A stretch of DNA of 64,000 nt from a bacterium (GTDB taxonomy: Bacteria; Bacteroidota; Bacteroidia; Flavobacteriales_D; Crocinitomicaceae), in NCBI GenBank assembly GCA_024742305.1, contig JANSYQ010000004.1:62001-126000 (forward strand), read 5' to 3'. The translations under genes were made by a program, and so were the position numbers. This document shows, piece after piece, positions 8,611-17,730 of the stretch. Every line of letters starts with the position of its first letter. Position 1 is the first letter of the stretch. The notes beneath the pieces were generated by a model. That model saw only the letters and a list, made by a program, of their open reading frames with translations, did not search any database and was not told the origin of the DNA.

Positions 8611-9633
8611 ATGAAAACACCCATTCTAATTACTAGCTTGTTGCTCGGAACAGTTACGTTCGCAGCGGAAGCAGATTCAACAGGTTTAGAAGGAGACCAT
8701 CTTGACCTTTCAGCCGTATTGGAAATCTTCAAAAATTCTGAATCTCCTGAAGATTTTGAGAAAAAACTAAATACCGAAAGCTCCAACGTTAATAATCTTG
8801 ACTTAAATGGTGACGGCGAGGTCGATTACATCCGGGTTGTAGATTCCGGTGATAGTATCTCGCACGTATTGACACTACAGGTACCTGTAAATGAAAGCGA
8901 ATCGCAAGATGTCGCTACCATCGAGTTGGAGGAAACGGATGAAGACGTCGTGGAGATTCAAATTGTGGGTGACGAAGAGCTGTATGGCGAAAATTACGTC
9001 TTGCTTCCTGAGTCAGCTGGACGCGGCCCGGTGGTAATCAATGTAATTACATGGCGTCCTGTCCGTTTTATGTGGGGTCCAAGATACACGCCTTGGGTGT
9101 CTCCATGGCGTTTTAGAGCTTACCCGAAATGGTATCGACCATGGAAAAGAAGATCTTGGCGCGTCTACCGTGGACATGTAATCGTATATCACGGAGGATG
9201 CAGAAGAGTGCACCGAAGAAGTTTTACGCACGGGCACGTACACCATTATCACAGAACTAGCTCGGTAACATTTCATACGGTGCATCACCACAAGCATACG
9301 GGAAAAACTGCAACAGGAACAAAGTCTTCAGGAAAAACGGTCAAGACAAGCACAAAGTCGCAAAATGCTGCATCAAAGCCGGTAACGCAGACCTCAACAA
9401 AACAAGAAGTCTCGCCAAATAAGTCAACGACAAAATCTTCAACAACGGCGAATACGAAGAAGGTGACAACTACGCATAATTCCTCACCAGCTAATCAGAA
9501 GAACACTCAACAGAAATCAACGAATAAGAAGTCGACGAAGTCGAAGTCGGCAACGCCAAGTTCACGAAAACGACCGGGGACAAAGAATTCAGGAACACGC
9601 ACGCGCTCAAGTGGCGGCGGAAAGAGAAAATAA
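8611..9633 (+). CDS. Secreted protein with EF-hand-like motif, Trp/Arg/His-rich core and RKRPGTK tail
   Basis: A 340-residue exported protein with a signal peptide (about 1-19, ending TFAAEAD). Residues about 60-75 read NLDLNGDGEVDYIRVV, a calcium-loop-like Asp pattern found in a family of Bacteroidota hypothetical proteins. A core of about residues 140-230 is crowded with Trp, Arg, Tyr and His. The C-terminal 110 residues are a Lys/Ser/Thr-rich disordered tail ending with RKRPGTK and RSSGGGKRK, the motif repeated in the preceding gene. It probably works outside the cytoplasm with that neighbour, perhaps on a charged surface polymer; no catalytic function can be assigned. The two genes lie 83 bases apart. 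Confidence 0.8.
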   Translation: MKTPILITSLLLGTVTFAAEADSTGLEGDHLDLSAVLEIFKNSESPEDFEKKLNTESSNVNNLDLNGDGEVDYIRVVDSGDSISHVLTLQVPVNESESQDVATIELEETDEDVVEIQIVGDEELYGENYVLLPESAGRGPVVINVITWRPVRFMWGPRYTPWVSPWRFRAYPKWYRPWKRRSWRVYRGHVIVYHGGCRRVHRRSFTHGHVHHYHRTSSVTFHTVHHHKHTGKTATGTKSSGKTVKTSTKSQNAASKPVTQTSTKQEVSPNKSTTKSSTTANTKKVTTTHNSSPANQKNTQQKSTNKKSTKSKSATPSSRKRPGTKNSGTRTRSSGGGKRK

Positions 9634-9654
9634 ATTCTTCTCAGAAGTTAGGAG

Positions 9655-9681
9655 AGTCATCCAGTTTTGGGTGGCTTTCTG
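9655..9681 (+). terminator. Possible weak terminator
   Basis: An 8-bp stem (9655-9662 with 9669-9676, two G:T pairs) is followed by only a short T-run. It may end transcripts of the 340-residue protein gene. Confidence 0.35.
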
Positions 9682-9755
9682 CGTTTTAGTCGTTAGATAC
9701 TCTATAAAAAGTCAGATTTTGTGTGTATTTTGAGACAACTATTCACAGCTTTGGC

Positions 9756-10376
9756 ATGAAAGCAACGCAAACACATCATTCTAGTGGTCATCAGGCCGCA
9801 GTGAATCAATCCGATTCAAATTCAGCCGCACCGTCTTTTCAGGATAACAGAGAGGAAACTCAGCAGCTGAAAGAGCTTATTGGTGTGATGAATGACGGTA
9901 CAACTCAACTGAGGAAGGACAAAGCATTAAAGGATTTTGGCGGGAAATCGAGTGGCCAAACCTCAATGAAGTTGATCAATCAAAAGTCGGGAGGTCAAGG
10001 CGTATTTCAATATCCTTACCAATCTGGTTATGTTATTGACACTTTCCAAGGAACCAATATTGCCACCCCCCCAAAAGGGTATTCAAAAGGTGCAATTACG
10101 AGCTATGGAACGGTAGACTTAACCCAAAAGCTCACGAAGTCGGAAATCGAAGAGGGAGGAAGACCTTTGCACTTTCGAGAGGGAGACAAAGCATTGGGCA
10201 TATCGGCAGATTCTAGAGCAAATAAAGCTACGTGGCATCATTTAAAAACCTTCGGGCAAATGGAACTGATTGATATGAATGTGCATGGAGCAATGTGGCA
10301 CTATGGTGGCATTGCAAAATGGGGAGAACATGGCGGAGGAAATGATGGAGATGACGACGAACCTTCATCAGAATAA
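9756..10376 (+). CDS. Orphan HNH/endonuclease VII-type WHH nuclease, putative toxin or injected effector
   Basis: A 206-residue protein without a signal peptide. The C-terminal third matches the WHH nuclease pattern: TWHHLKTFGQMELID (about residues 158-172) followed by VHGAMWHYGG (about 175-184), giving the paired His and downstream His expected of a toxin nuclease of the HNH superfamily. The N-terminal 60 residues are Gln/Ser/His-rich and include SFQDNREETQQLKEL, which resembles the DNRPEA-AQ segment at the front of many Bacteroidota cargo proteins linked to contractile injection systems; that link is inference. No immunity gene is adjacent: era follows 87 bases later. A C7 homopolymer (10066-10072) lies before the nuclease domain. 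I preferred the ATG at 9756 to a GTG at 9723. Confidence 0.75.
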   Translation: MKATQTHHSSGHQAAVNQSDSNSAAPSFQDNREETQQLKELIGVMNDGTTQLRKDKALKDFGGKSSGQTSMKLINQKSGGQGVFQYPYQSGYVIDTFQGTNIATPPKGYSKGAITSYGTVDLTQKLTKSEIEEGGRPLHFREGDKALGISADSRANKATWHHLKTFGQMELIDMNVHGAMWHYGGIAKWGEHGGGNDGDDDEPSSE

Positions 10377-10463
10377 ACGAATTCTTCATCCACGCAGTAA
10401 TTCACAGAAAAACCGTTCCTTTGTAGCCCCTTATAACTTTTTAGGGCAATAATCATTTCGAGC

Positions 10464-11339
10464 ATGGCACACAAATCCGGTTTCGTAAATATCGTCGGAA
10501 GTCCGAACGTTGGAAAATCCACCCTCATGAACCAACTCATCGGGGAGAAACTATCTATTGTTACATCAAAGGCGCAAACAACACGACATCGTATTTTGGG
10601 GATTGTCAATGACGAAAATTATCAGATTGTTTTTTCCGACACTCCGGGTGTGGTGAATTCAGCGTACAAGCTCCATGATAATATGATGGAATACGTGAAT
10701 ACGTCCATTAAAGATGCCGATGTTCTCATCTTCGTAACCGATCCAAAGGAAAACGAGATGAACCACAAAGAGACGCTGGAGCGCATTCAAAAACTGGAGA
10801 TTCCCGTGCTTTGTCTTATCAATAAAATGGATTTATCCGATCAATCAGCGGTGGCAGAACGATTGGCGTACTGGCAAGAGAAATTGCCGAATGCGAAAGT
10901 GTTTCCTATATCGGCACTGCACGGTTTCGGAATAGACGGTGTTTGGGAAGAGATTCGAAACAACATTCCGGAGAGTCCGCCTTACTTCGATAAGGAACAA
11001 ATTTCGGATCGTCCCATGCGATTTTTTATCTCAGAGATTATTCGGGAAAAAATCTTCATTCACACCAAAAAAGAAGTTCCTTACGCGTGTCAAGTAGAAG
11101 TGGAAGAATACTTGGAGGAAGAAGAAATGATTCGAATTCGAGCCCTAATCATAGTAGAACGCAATTCTCAAAAAGGCATCATCATCGGTAAAGGTGGTGA
11201 CATGCTAAAACGAATTGGTAGAGAGGCACGAAAAGAAATGGAACGATTTACAGGAAAGAAAATCTTCTTGGAAACCTTTGTTAAGGTCGATAAAGACTGG
11301 CGATCATCCGATCAAAAATTGAAGAAATACGGCTATTAG
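10464..11339 (+). CDS. era: GTPase Era, 16S rRNA maturation/30S assembly factor
   Basis: The 291-residue protein has the G-domain motifs in order: G1 GSPNVGKST, switch region TSKAQTTRHRI, G3 DTPGV and G4 NKMD. A C-terminal KH domain follows, with GKGGDMLKRIGREARKEME and a closing VKVDKDWR segment. Era binds the 3' end of 16S rRNA through the KH domain and couples GTP hydrolysis to 30S maturation. Length is normal for the family. It lies 4 kb from the related GTPase gene der, separated by a T9SS subtilase. The upstream sequence has a near-consensus box (TTCCTTTG) but no perfect promoter. Confidence 0.97.
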   Translation: MAHKSGFVNIVGSPNVGKSTLMNQLIGEKLSIVTSKAQTTRHRILGIVNDENYQIVFSDTPGVVNSAYKLHDNMMEYVNTSIKDADVLIFVTDPKENEMNHKETLERIQKLEIPVLCLINKMDLSDQSAVAERLAYWQEKLPNAKVFPISALHGFGIDGVWEEIRNNIPESPPYFDKEQISDRPMRFFISEIIREKIFIHTKKEVPYACQVEVEEYLEEEEMIRIRALIIVERNSQKGIIIGKGGDMLKRIGREARKEMERFTGKKIFLETFVKVDKDWRSSDQKLKKYGY

Positions 11340-11603
11340 GAAGCATGGAGGTTGAGAGTGAGTGAAAATTTGTACCTCACTAGACTTCGAGCTTCAAGGT
11401 CATCGAGCTTGTCGAGATGCCGAGATGCCGAAGTGCCGAGATGCCAATCTTCAGAAGTATTCCCCTCAGAATTCCAATAGTTGCTGCTTTTCCTCAAGAT
11501 CAATCTCGCATAACTTTAGTTTGCCTGTTGATTATTTTGTATCTTTTTGTGCGATTAAATTTTCACATGTGAGAATTTACCTCTAACTGTTAAGATAATA
11601 CTT
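11340..11603. other. Intergenic region with short tandem and palindromic repeats
   Basis: 264 bases between era and the subtilase gene. The first half carries the 8-base tandem at 11413-11444 and a CATCGAGC/CGAGATG palindrome beginning at 11401. The second half is AT-rich and contains near-miss -7 sequences (TATCTTTTTG around 11540) before the ATG at 11604. No small gene is convincing here. Confidence 0.55.
11413..11444. repeat. Tandem octamer repeat, four copies of CGAGATGC
   Basis: Four back-to-back 8-base units: CGAGATGC, CGAGATGC, CGAAGTGC (two changes) and CGAGATGC. The stretch just upstream (11401-11420, CATCGAGCTTGTCGAGATGC) is itself palindromic and related to the palindrome at 15332-15353, which suggests expansion from one dispersed intergenic element. 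Confidence 0.7.
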
Positions 11604-14600
11604 ATGAAACTCTGTTACTCCCTCTTGTTTCTCGCGGCACTCGTTGTCGGAAACACAAGCTTTGCACAAGATTACACCGTGAATTTTCTGAAAGGAACAC
11701 GCACTTTTGATGCGAACGCAAAAGACTTTAATCCGAATGGAATAAACAGCCAAGAAATATGGCAAAACAAGGTCTATCGGTTTGTTCAATTCAATGCCAT
11801 TCCAACCGATGCCGAGCAATTGGCTATCGAACAATCAGGAATAGAATTGCTTGAATACATTCCGAATTACACGTATATCGCTTCACTTCCGGCGAACATG
11901 ACAGCTGCGCAATTGACGCAATTGAACATTCGTAGTGTAGAATCAATTGATGCCGTGTACAAAATTGGACAGCGCGTTCAAGACGAGGAATACCCAGATT
12001 GGGCAGTCACAAAATTTGGAACCGTTCTGTTGAGTATCGCTTTGTTTGACGATGTCAATTTTGAATTGGCAATAGCAGAATTGGAACAAGAAGGAGTCCA
12101 AGCTACAGTACTTCTTGATCATGCAAACATGGCGTTTGTAGAAATTGATCCTTCCAATATTCCATCCTTGTTGGACAAGCCGTACATGAAATATGTAGAC
12201 ATCGTTCCTGACCCGGGTACTCCAGAGTCAGACGACGGACGAAACCTACACCGAGCAAATGCCATTGATGGCGATTATCAAGGATCGCGTCAATACGATG
12301 GAACTGGAATCGCTGTAGCTGTGAATGATGACGGCGCCGTTGGTCCACATATCGATTATACCGGACGTGTAAATCAAGACGATGTTGCCGGAGATTTCAC
12401 CGGAGATCATGGAGATATGGTAGCCGGAATTGTTGGAGCGGCAGGAAATCTCGACCCAACCATGCGCGGAATGGCACCGGCGTGCTACATGCACATTCGT
12501 CAGTATGTCTCTTCCATGGCAGGAACCATGCCTCTGCACATTGATAGCAACGTATTGATTTTTCAATCTTCATATAGTAATGGCTGTAACGCTGGCTATA
12601 CGAATACAACCGTACTGGTAGATGAAGAAATCTATAACAATCCAACCTTGATTCAAGTATTTTCTGCCGGAAACTCGAACAACCAAAACTGTGGTTACGG
12701 CGCCGGAAATCAATGGGGAAATATCACCGGAGGACACAAAATGGGGAAAAATGTCATCGCTACGGCGAACCTCGATAACGACGATGGTATTGTCAACTCT
12801 TCCAGTCGTGGTCCAGCAAATGATGGTCGAATTAAACCCGATATTGCTGCTCATGGAGCAGGACAAATGTCAACCGACCCGAACAACACGTATGCAGCGG
12901 GAGGAGGAACCTCTGCTGCGGCACCAGGAATTACAGGTGTTTTAACGCAGTTGCATCATGCTTACGAAGACATGAATGGAACCACAGCGAACTCTGCCTT
13001 GTTAAAAGCGACTGTATTAAATACAGCAAATGATCTTGGAAACGAAGGTCCTGACTTCATCTATGGTTGGGGAAAAATTAACGGATTGAAAGCAGTTCAA
13101 CTTTTGGAGGAAGGACGCTACACCAACGGAAGTATCTCCCAAGGAGGGAACGATCAAGTTTCGATAACAGTACCTTCAGGAGTAAGTCAAGTGAAAGTGA
13201 TGGTGTACTGGGCGGATAAAGAAGCGTCTACCACTGCCTCAACGGCATTAGTGAATGACTTAGACGCAGTTTTGACCGATCCCAACATGTCTACCTTCCA
13301 ACCTTGGATTTTAGATCATACACCGAATGCTACGACTTTGGCACTGCCAGCAACTACGGGTCCGGATCACCTGAACAATGTGGAGCAAATCGCAGTGGAC
13401 AATCCTATGGCTGGAACATACACTTTGGATATTGCCGGAACAACCGTTCCATTTGGTCCGCAAGAGTATTATGTTGTTTGGGAATTCATCACGGATGATA
13501 TTACAGTTACGTATCCGTTTGGAGGAGAAGGATTGATTCCGGGATCAAACGACAGAATTCACTGGGATGCCGACGGTACTACCGGAGATTTCACATTGGA
13601 GTACACAGACGACAACGGAGGAAGCTGGAATACCATCTCAAACAACGTGAACGGAGCAGATCGTATTTACGAGTGGAGTGTTCCAAATATTATATCGGGT
13701 GAAGTGCGCGTGCGTGTTTCAAGAGGAGGTTCACAAGGAGAAAGCGCTGCAAACTTTAGCATCATGGATCGTCCGCAAAACATTGAAGTTTACCGAGTTT
13801 GTGAAAGTACTAATACAGTGGTTCTTCGTTGGGACCCAGTGGCGAACGCAACAGGTTATGACATTTTCATGTTAGGTTCCCAATTTATGGATTCTATTGG
13901 CTCTTCAACTACAGAGGAATTCGATGTAATTGTTTCGGATGTCGCCGATCCACAGTGGTTTACGGTACGTGCCAAAGGAGCAAACGGACTAAGAAGTAAC
14001 CGACAAATTGCCATTTATTTCCCGGGAGCAGGAGGAAACGGAAACTGTGTACTGTCCTGCTTCTCTGATTCTGATGTGGGAATTGCAGCATTGAACCAAC
14101 CTTTGGCAAACTTCCAAACGTGTTCAGGAAATACAACGTCAGACGTAGAAATTGACTTGGAAAATATTGGGCTTTTCACCGAATCGAACTTCCCTGTGTA
14201 TTATCAATTGGATAATGGTACTGTTGTCACTGAAACCTACAGTGGAAGTTTGGCGCCAGGAGGAAGTGCAACACATACCTTCGCTACCCAAGTTACCTTC
14301 CCTGGAAGTGGAACATATGAATTGAAAACATGGACAGGATTGAATGGAGACAGCACCTTCTGTAATGATACAATAACCCAAATCATTACTGTTACGAACT
14401 CTGTAAGCACATTCCCGCTCTCGGAAGATTTTGAGTCAGGCTTTCCGCCGTCAACAGCCGAAGTGGTTAATCCCGATGGAGATATTACATGGACGGATGC
14501 CAATACAACTGGAGCAGATGGAAACCCAACAACCGCCTCTTATATCAACAACTTCTCGTACAATGCATCAGGGCAAGAAGATCAATTGCGTTTTGTCAAT

Positions 14601-15209
14601 TTTGATTTAAGTGGTGTGTTGAATCCAGCTACGGCCATTCTGACATTCGATGTAGCTTACCGAGAGTACAGTGGAAACTATACAGATGACATGCGAATTG
14701 ATGTTTCAGGAGATTGTGGCGTGACCTTCACGCAGGTATATTTCAAAGATGGACCAACGTTAGCAACTGGACCGGCCTCCACATCGAACTGGGAGCCTTC
14801 AGGTGCAAGTGATTGGAGAAATGACACCATTGATCTATCGGCATACATTGGAGGTAACGCCATTGTTCGTTTCGTGAATATCTGTGGGTACGGAAACAAC
14901 TTGTATTTGGACAATATCAACCTAGAGGTGCAATCGTCTGCCTCTGTAGATGAATTGAGCAACTTGAACTTGATGATTATGCCAAATCCAGCGAACGAAG
15001 AAACGACCATTCAATTCGCGCAGCCTTTGTCTGAAGACACGGATGTAAGCGTTATTAGTATGGATGGCAAAGTGGTTTGGGAGCAAACGATATCCAAAGG
15101 AACACAAATGAAGACAATCAACGTAAGTCAGTGGGAAGCGGCTGTATATACCGTTCGATTTGCCTCTGAAGGACAACGTGCCATCCGAAAGATTGTGATT
15201 CAGGAGTAA
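11604..15209 (+). CDS. Large secreted subtilisin-like (S8) protease with T9SS type A sorting domain
   Basis: A 1201-residue exported protein with a signal peptide (about 1-22, ending TSFAQD), a prodomain-like region to about residue 190 and an S8 catalytic domain. The triad reads as Asp in AVAVNDDGAVG (about 239), His in GDHGDMVAGIVGA (about 268) and Ser in GGGTSAAAPGITG (about 435). Several beta-sandwich modules follow (a P-domain-like region, a fibronectin-type region near 730, a CARDB-like repeat near 830-920 and a MAM/concanavalin-like region near 950-1100). The last 80 residues, from LMIMPNPANEETTIQF, form the type A signal for type IX secretion, which delivers the enzyme to the cell surface or medium. 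Substrate is unknown. Confidence 0.92.
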   Translation: MKLCYSLLFLAALVVGNTSFAQDYTVNFLKGTRTFDANAKDFNPNGINSQEIWQNKVYRFVQFNAIPTDAEQLAIEQSGIELLEYIPNYTYIASLPANMTAAQLTQLNIRSVESIDAVYKIGQRVQDEEYPDWAVTKFGTVLLSIALFDDVNFELAIAELEQEGVQATVLLDHANMAFVEIDPSNIPSLLDKPYMKYVDIVPDPGTPESDDGRNLHRANAIDGDYQGSRQYDGTGIAVAVNDDGAVGPHIDYTGRVNQDDVAGDFTGDHGDMVAGIVGAAGNLDPTMRGMAPACYMHIRQYVSSMAGTMPLHIDSNVLIFQSSYSNGCNAGYTNTTVLVDEEIYNNPTLIQVFSAGNSNNQNCGYGAGNQWGNITGGHKMGKNVIATANLDNDDGIVNSSSRGPANDGRIKPDIAAHGAGQMSTDPNNTYAAGGGTSAAAPGITGVLTQLHHAYEDMNGTTANSALLKATVLNTANDLGNEGPDFIYGWGKINGLKAVQLLEEGRYTNGSISQGGNDQVSITVPSGVSQVKVMVYWADKEASTTASTALVNDLDAVLTDPNMSTFQPWILDHTPNATTLALPATTGPDHLNNVEQIAVDNPMAGTYTLDIAGTTVPFGPQEYYVVWEFITDDITVTYPFGGEGLIPGSNDRIHWDADGTTGDFTLEYTDDNGGSWNTISNNVNGADRIYEWSVPNIISGEVRVRVSRGGSQGESAANFSIMDRPQNIEVYRVCESTNTVVLRWDPVANATGYDIFMLGSQFMDSIGSSTTEEFDVIVSDVADPQWFTVRAKGANGLRSNRQIAIYFPGAGGNGNCVLSCFSDSDVGIAALNQPLANFQTCSGNTTSDVEIDLENIGLFTESNFPVYYQLDNGTVVTETYSGSLAPGGSATHTFATQVTFPGSGTYELKTWTGLNGDSTFCNDTITQIITVTNSVSTFPLSEDFESGFPPSTAEVVNPDGDITWTDANTTGADGNPTTASYINNFSYNASGQEDQLRFVNFDLSGVLNPATAILTFDVAYREYSGNYTDDMRIDVSGDCGVTFTQVYFKDGPTLATGPASTSNWEPSGASDWRNDTIDLSAYIGGNAIVRFVNICGYGNNLYLDNINLEVQSSASVDELSNLNLMIMPNPANEETTIQFAQPLSEDTDVSVISMDGKVVWEQTISKGTQMKTINVSQWEAAVYTVRFASEGQRAIRKIVIQE

Positions 15210-15273
15210 TCTATAAAGGACATCGAGTATTACTTTCGCGTAGCTTTTCCTTCATTATTAGTTTCTTAGTGAA

Positions 15274-15294
15274 GAAGCTTCAGCGAAGCAAAGC
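15274..15294. repeat. Intergenic repeat family copy 2
   Basis: These 21 bases are identical to 451-471. Unlike copy 1 there is no clear inverted partner close by, although another palindrome lies 38 bases downstream. Confidence 0.55.
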
Positions 15295-15331
15295 AGAGCC
15301 GAGGTGTCCTTTCAATGTGACTACAAATAGA

Positions 15332-15353
15332 GCATCGAGCGGAGCCGAGATGC
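15332..15353. repeat. Short GC-rich palindrome upstream of der
   Basis: GCATC (15332-15336) and GATGC (15349-15353) flank GAGCGGAGCCGA. The unit resembles the palindrome at 11401-11420 (shared CATCGAGC and CGAGATGC ends). Confidence 0.5.
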
Positions 15354-15425
15354 ACTAGTGGTAAATAAGTGCGAATCAAGTGTAATGATGAAATAATTCG
15401 TTTCTTTGCAGTCTAATTCGCGCAC

Positions 15426-16733
15426 ATGGGGAATATCATTGCCATAGTAGGACGCCCAAACGTTGGGAAATCCACTCTTTTTAACCGACTGACAGAATCC
15501 AAGCAAGCCATTGTGAAGGAGATTAGTGGAGTGACACGTGATCGTATTTACGGTCGCGGTGAGTGGAACGGTATTCCTTTCTCCGTCATCGATACCGGAG
15601 GGTACGCAAGAGGTACCGACGATATTTTTGAAGGAGAGATTCGCAAGCAAGTGGAGATTGCCATTGAGGAAGCAAACGTGATCATTTTCATGTTGGATGT
15701 AATGACAGGTATCGTCGACCTTGATCTTACCGTTGCGGAACTTTTGCGTAAATCAGGGAAGAAAGTTTTCATTGGAGCCAATAAGGTAGACAATACTGAA
15801 CGTGTTGGTTTGTCCTCCGAATTTTGGTCCCTAGGTTTGGGCGATGTGTTCGATCTTTCTGCCACCAATGGCTCGGGAACTGGAGATTTGTTGGATGCCA
15901 TCTGTAAAGAATTCAAGGTTGAAACAGAAGACGATAAAGAACGCGAATTGCCACACTTCGCCATTGTCGGAAAACCGAATGTTGGAAAATCATCCTTGGT
16001 GAATGCATTAACCGGTCAGGATAGAAACATCGTTACCGAAATTTCAGGAACCACAAGAGATTCCATCAATACGCGGTATAATGCCTACGGGTTCGACTTC
16101 ATTTTGATTGATACCGCGGGGATTCGAAAGAAAGCCAAAGTAACCGAAGATATTGAGTACTACTCCGTTTTACGTTCTGTGCGATCCATCGAGAATTCCG
16201 ACGTCTGTATTTTCATGATTGACGCAAAGGAAGGCCTCCAAAAACAGGACTTAAATATCTTCTATATCATTGAAAAAAACTCCAAAGGAGTGGTTGTCTT
16301 GGTGAACAAATGGGACCTAATCGAGAAGGATCATAAGACCATGAAGGCGTTTGAGGATGAGGTTCGCGAGCAGTTGGCACCGTTTAATGATGTGCCGATT
16401 ATTTTTACTTCCACCGTTACCAAGCAACGAATTCACAAAGCGCTGGAAGCAGCAACAGATGTATACCACAATCGCATTCGAAAAATTCCAACTTCAGAAC
16501 TGAATGAAGTGATGTTGGAAATCATTCAAGCAACACCGCCACCTTCTGTAAAAGGGAAGTACATTAAGATAAAATATGCTCAGCAATTGCCAACACATGC
16601 GCCGTCATTTGCCTTCTTCTGTAACTTGCCACAGTACATTCCCGAAAGCTACAAGCGATTCATTGAAAATCGACTGCGTGAGCACTTTAATTTTGAAGGA
16701 GTGCCGATCAAGATTTTCTTCAGAAAGAAATAA
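15426..16733 (+). CDS. der: Double-domain GTPase Der (EngA), 50S ribosome assembly
   Basis: A 435-residue GTPase with two tandem G domains: G1 GRPNVGKST at the start and a second GKPNVGKSS near residue 180, each followed by a DTGG or DTAG switch motif and by NKVD or NKWD. The C-terminal KH-like domain (about 350-435) ends in PIKIFFRKK, typical of the family. Der is essential for 50S subunit maturation. The ATG at 15426 puts the G1 motif at residues 8-16, as expected. The upstream intergenic region carries two short repeats and a near-consensus -7 box (TTTCTTTG at 15401). Confidence 0.97.
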   Translation: MGNIIAIVGRPNVGKSTLFNRLTESKQAIVKEISGVTRDRIYGRGEWNGIPFSVIDTGGYARGTDDIFEGEIRKQVEIAIEEANVIIFMLDVMTGIVDLDLTVAELLRKSGKKVFIGANKVDNTERVGLSSEFWSLGLGDVFDLSATNGSGTGDLLDAICKEFKVETEDDKERELPHFAIVGKPNVGKSSLVNALTGQDRNIVTEISGTTRDSINTRYNAYGFDFILIDTAGIRKKAKVTEDIEYYSVLRSVRSIENSDVCIFMIDAKEGLQKQDLNIFYIIEKNSKGVVVLVNKWDLIEKDHKTMKAFEDEVREQLAPFNDVPIIFTSTVTKQRIHKALEAATDVYHNRIRKIPTSELNEVMLEIIQATPPPSVKGKYIKIKYAQQLPTHAPSFAFFCNLPQYIPESYKRFIENRLREHFNFEGVPIKIFFRKK

Positions 16734-17040
16734 GCGCAATCTCAAACTTCGAATTGGCACGAAGGCAAATCGTTTGTAACGTAAATTATAAAGTCGTATC
16801 TTAATCTCTGATTACGTAACTATATCAGAATGAAATCACTTTTTTCATTTTGAAAATATGAACTGCATTATACTATGCAGCTCATAAGAATGTGTTGGAT
16901 ATTGTACAACCATGAATCCATTTAAGACCTTGTAGAACAGAGGTTTAATTTGGAGTATTTCTTATGGTTGGATAATACCTCCAACTTCATTCAGATTGGT
17001 ATCGTTCTTGCTACTGGATGCGGAAAATGAAATAGATAAA
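16734..17040. other. Intergenic region without a recognisable gene
   Basis: About 307 AT-rich bases between der and the beta-barrel gene. The only structure noted is a 6-bp hairpin, CTGCAT/ATGCAG, at 16863-16880. No consensus promoter was found. Confidence 0.5.
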
Positions 17041-17571
17041 ATGAAAGGAATTCTTTTTAGCATATTGATCATCTTCATCATGAGCGTTTCGTTCTCATTC
17101 GGACAAGACAAAGCAATTGGATTACGTTTAGGAGCGACTAATTATGGCAACGGCGCAGAAATATCATACCAGCATGGTTTCTCTGAAAAAAACAGATTGG
17201 AACTGGACCTTGGAATGCGTGCCAACAATCACTACAGCGTTTTAGGAATTTCAGGTATCTATCACTGGAAATGGAATATTGATGGTGGACTGAACTGGTA
17301 TATCGGTCCGGGGGCGCAATTGGCTTTTTTCAGTCATAGAGATAATTTCCACGGCCACGGAAATGGACATGGACATGATCACGATGACGACTTTGAGGAA
17401 AGCGGAATGTTACTCTTTATTGGAGGGCAAATAGGAATAGAATATGATTTCAATGAACATGGTGTTCCAATTCAATTGAGTCTTGACGGGCGACCGATGT
17501 GGGGGCTATTGAGCACATACTACAGCGGCCCGGGTTACGGAGGGGCTCTTGGAATACGATATACTTTCTAA
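17041..17571 (+). CDS. Small outer-membrane beta-barrel-like protein with His/Asp-rich loop
   Basis: A 176-residue protein with a signal peptide (about 1-22, ending SFSFGQD). The mature part alternates polar and hydrophobic residues and ends in an aromatic (GALGIRYTF), as expected of a short outer-membrane barrel. Around residues 103-116 an inserted loop HGHGNGHGHDHDDD is made almost only of His, Gly, Asp and Asn, a composition suited to binding transition metals; metal binding is inference. The ATG at 17041 is preferred because the signal peptide begins there; an upstream start at 16996 would add 15 non-signal residues. No operon partner is evident. Confidence 0.75.
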   Translation: MKGILFSILIIFIMSVSFSFGQDKAIGLRLGATNYGNGAEISYQHGFSEKNRLELDLGMRANNHYSVLGISGIYHWKWNIDGGLNWYIGPGAQLAFFSHRDNFHGHGNGHGHDHDDDFEESGMLLFIGGQIGIEYDFNEHGVPIQLSLDGRPMWGLLSTYYSGPGYGGALGIRYTF

Positions 17572-17730
17572 CTATACTTTGCATTAACTATATCAAGGTT
17601 CTTGAAATCTAGCGCATCGCAATCAAATAACTACAGGATCGGCGGTGCGCTTTTTTGTTTTGCATGGATAGCACTATGTTAAAATTTCTGATTTTCATAA
17701 TGTGTAGAGAAAAAATGAGTTATTTAGATT

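Noticed and set aside
10377-10463. Immunity gene for the WHH nuclease
   Set aside because: Only 87 bases separate it from era and no frame of useful length is present.
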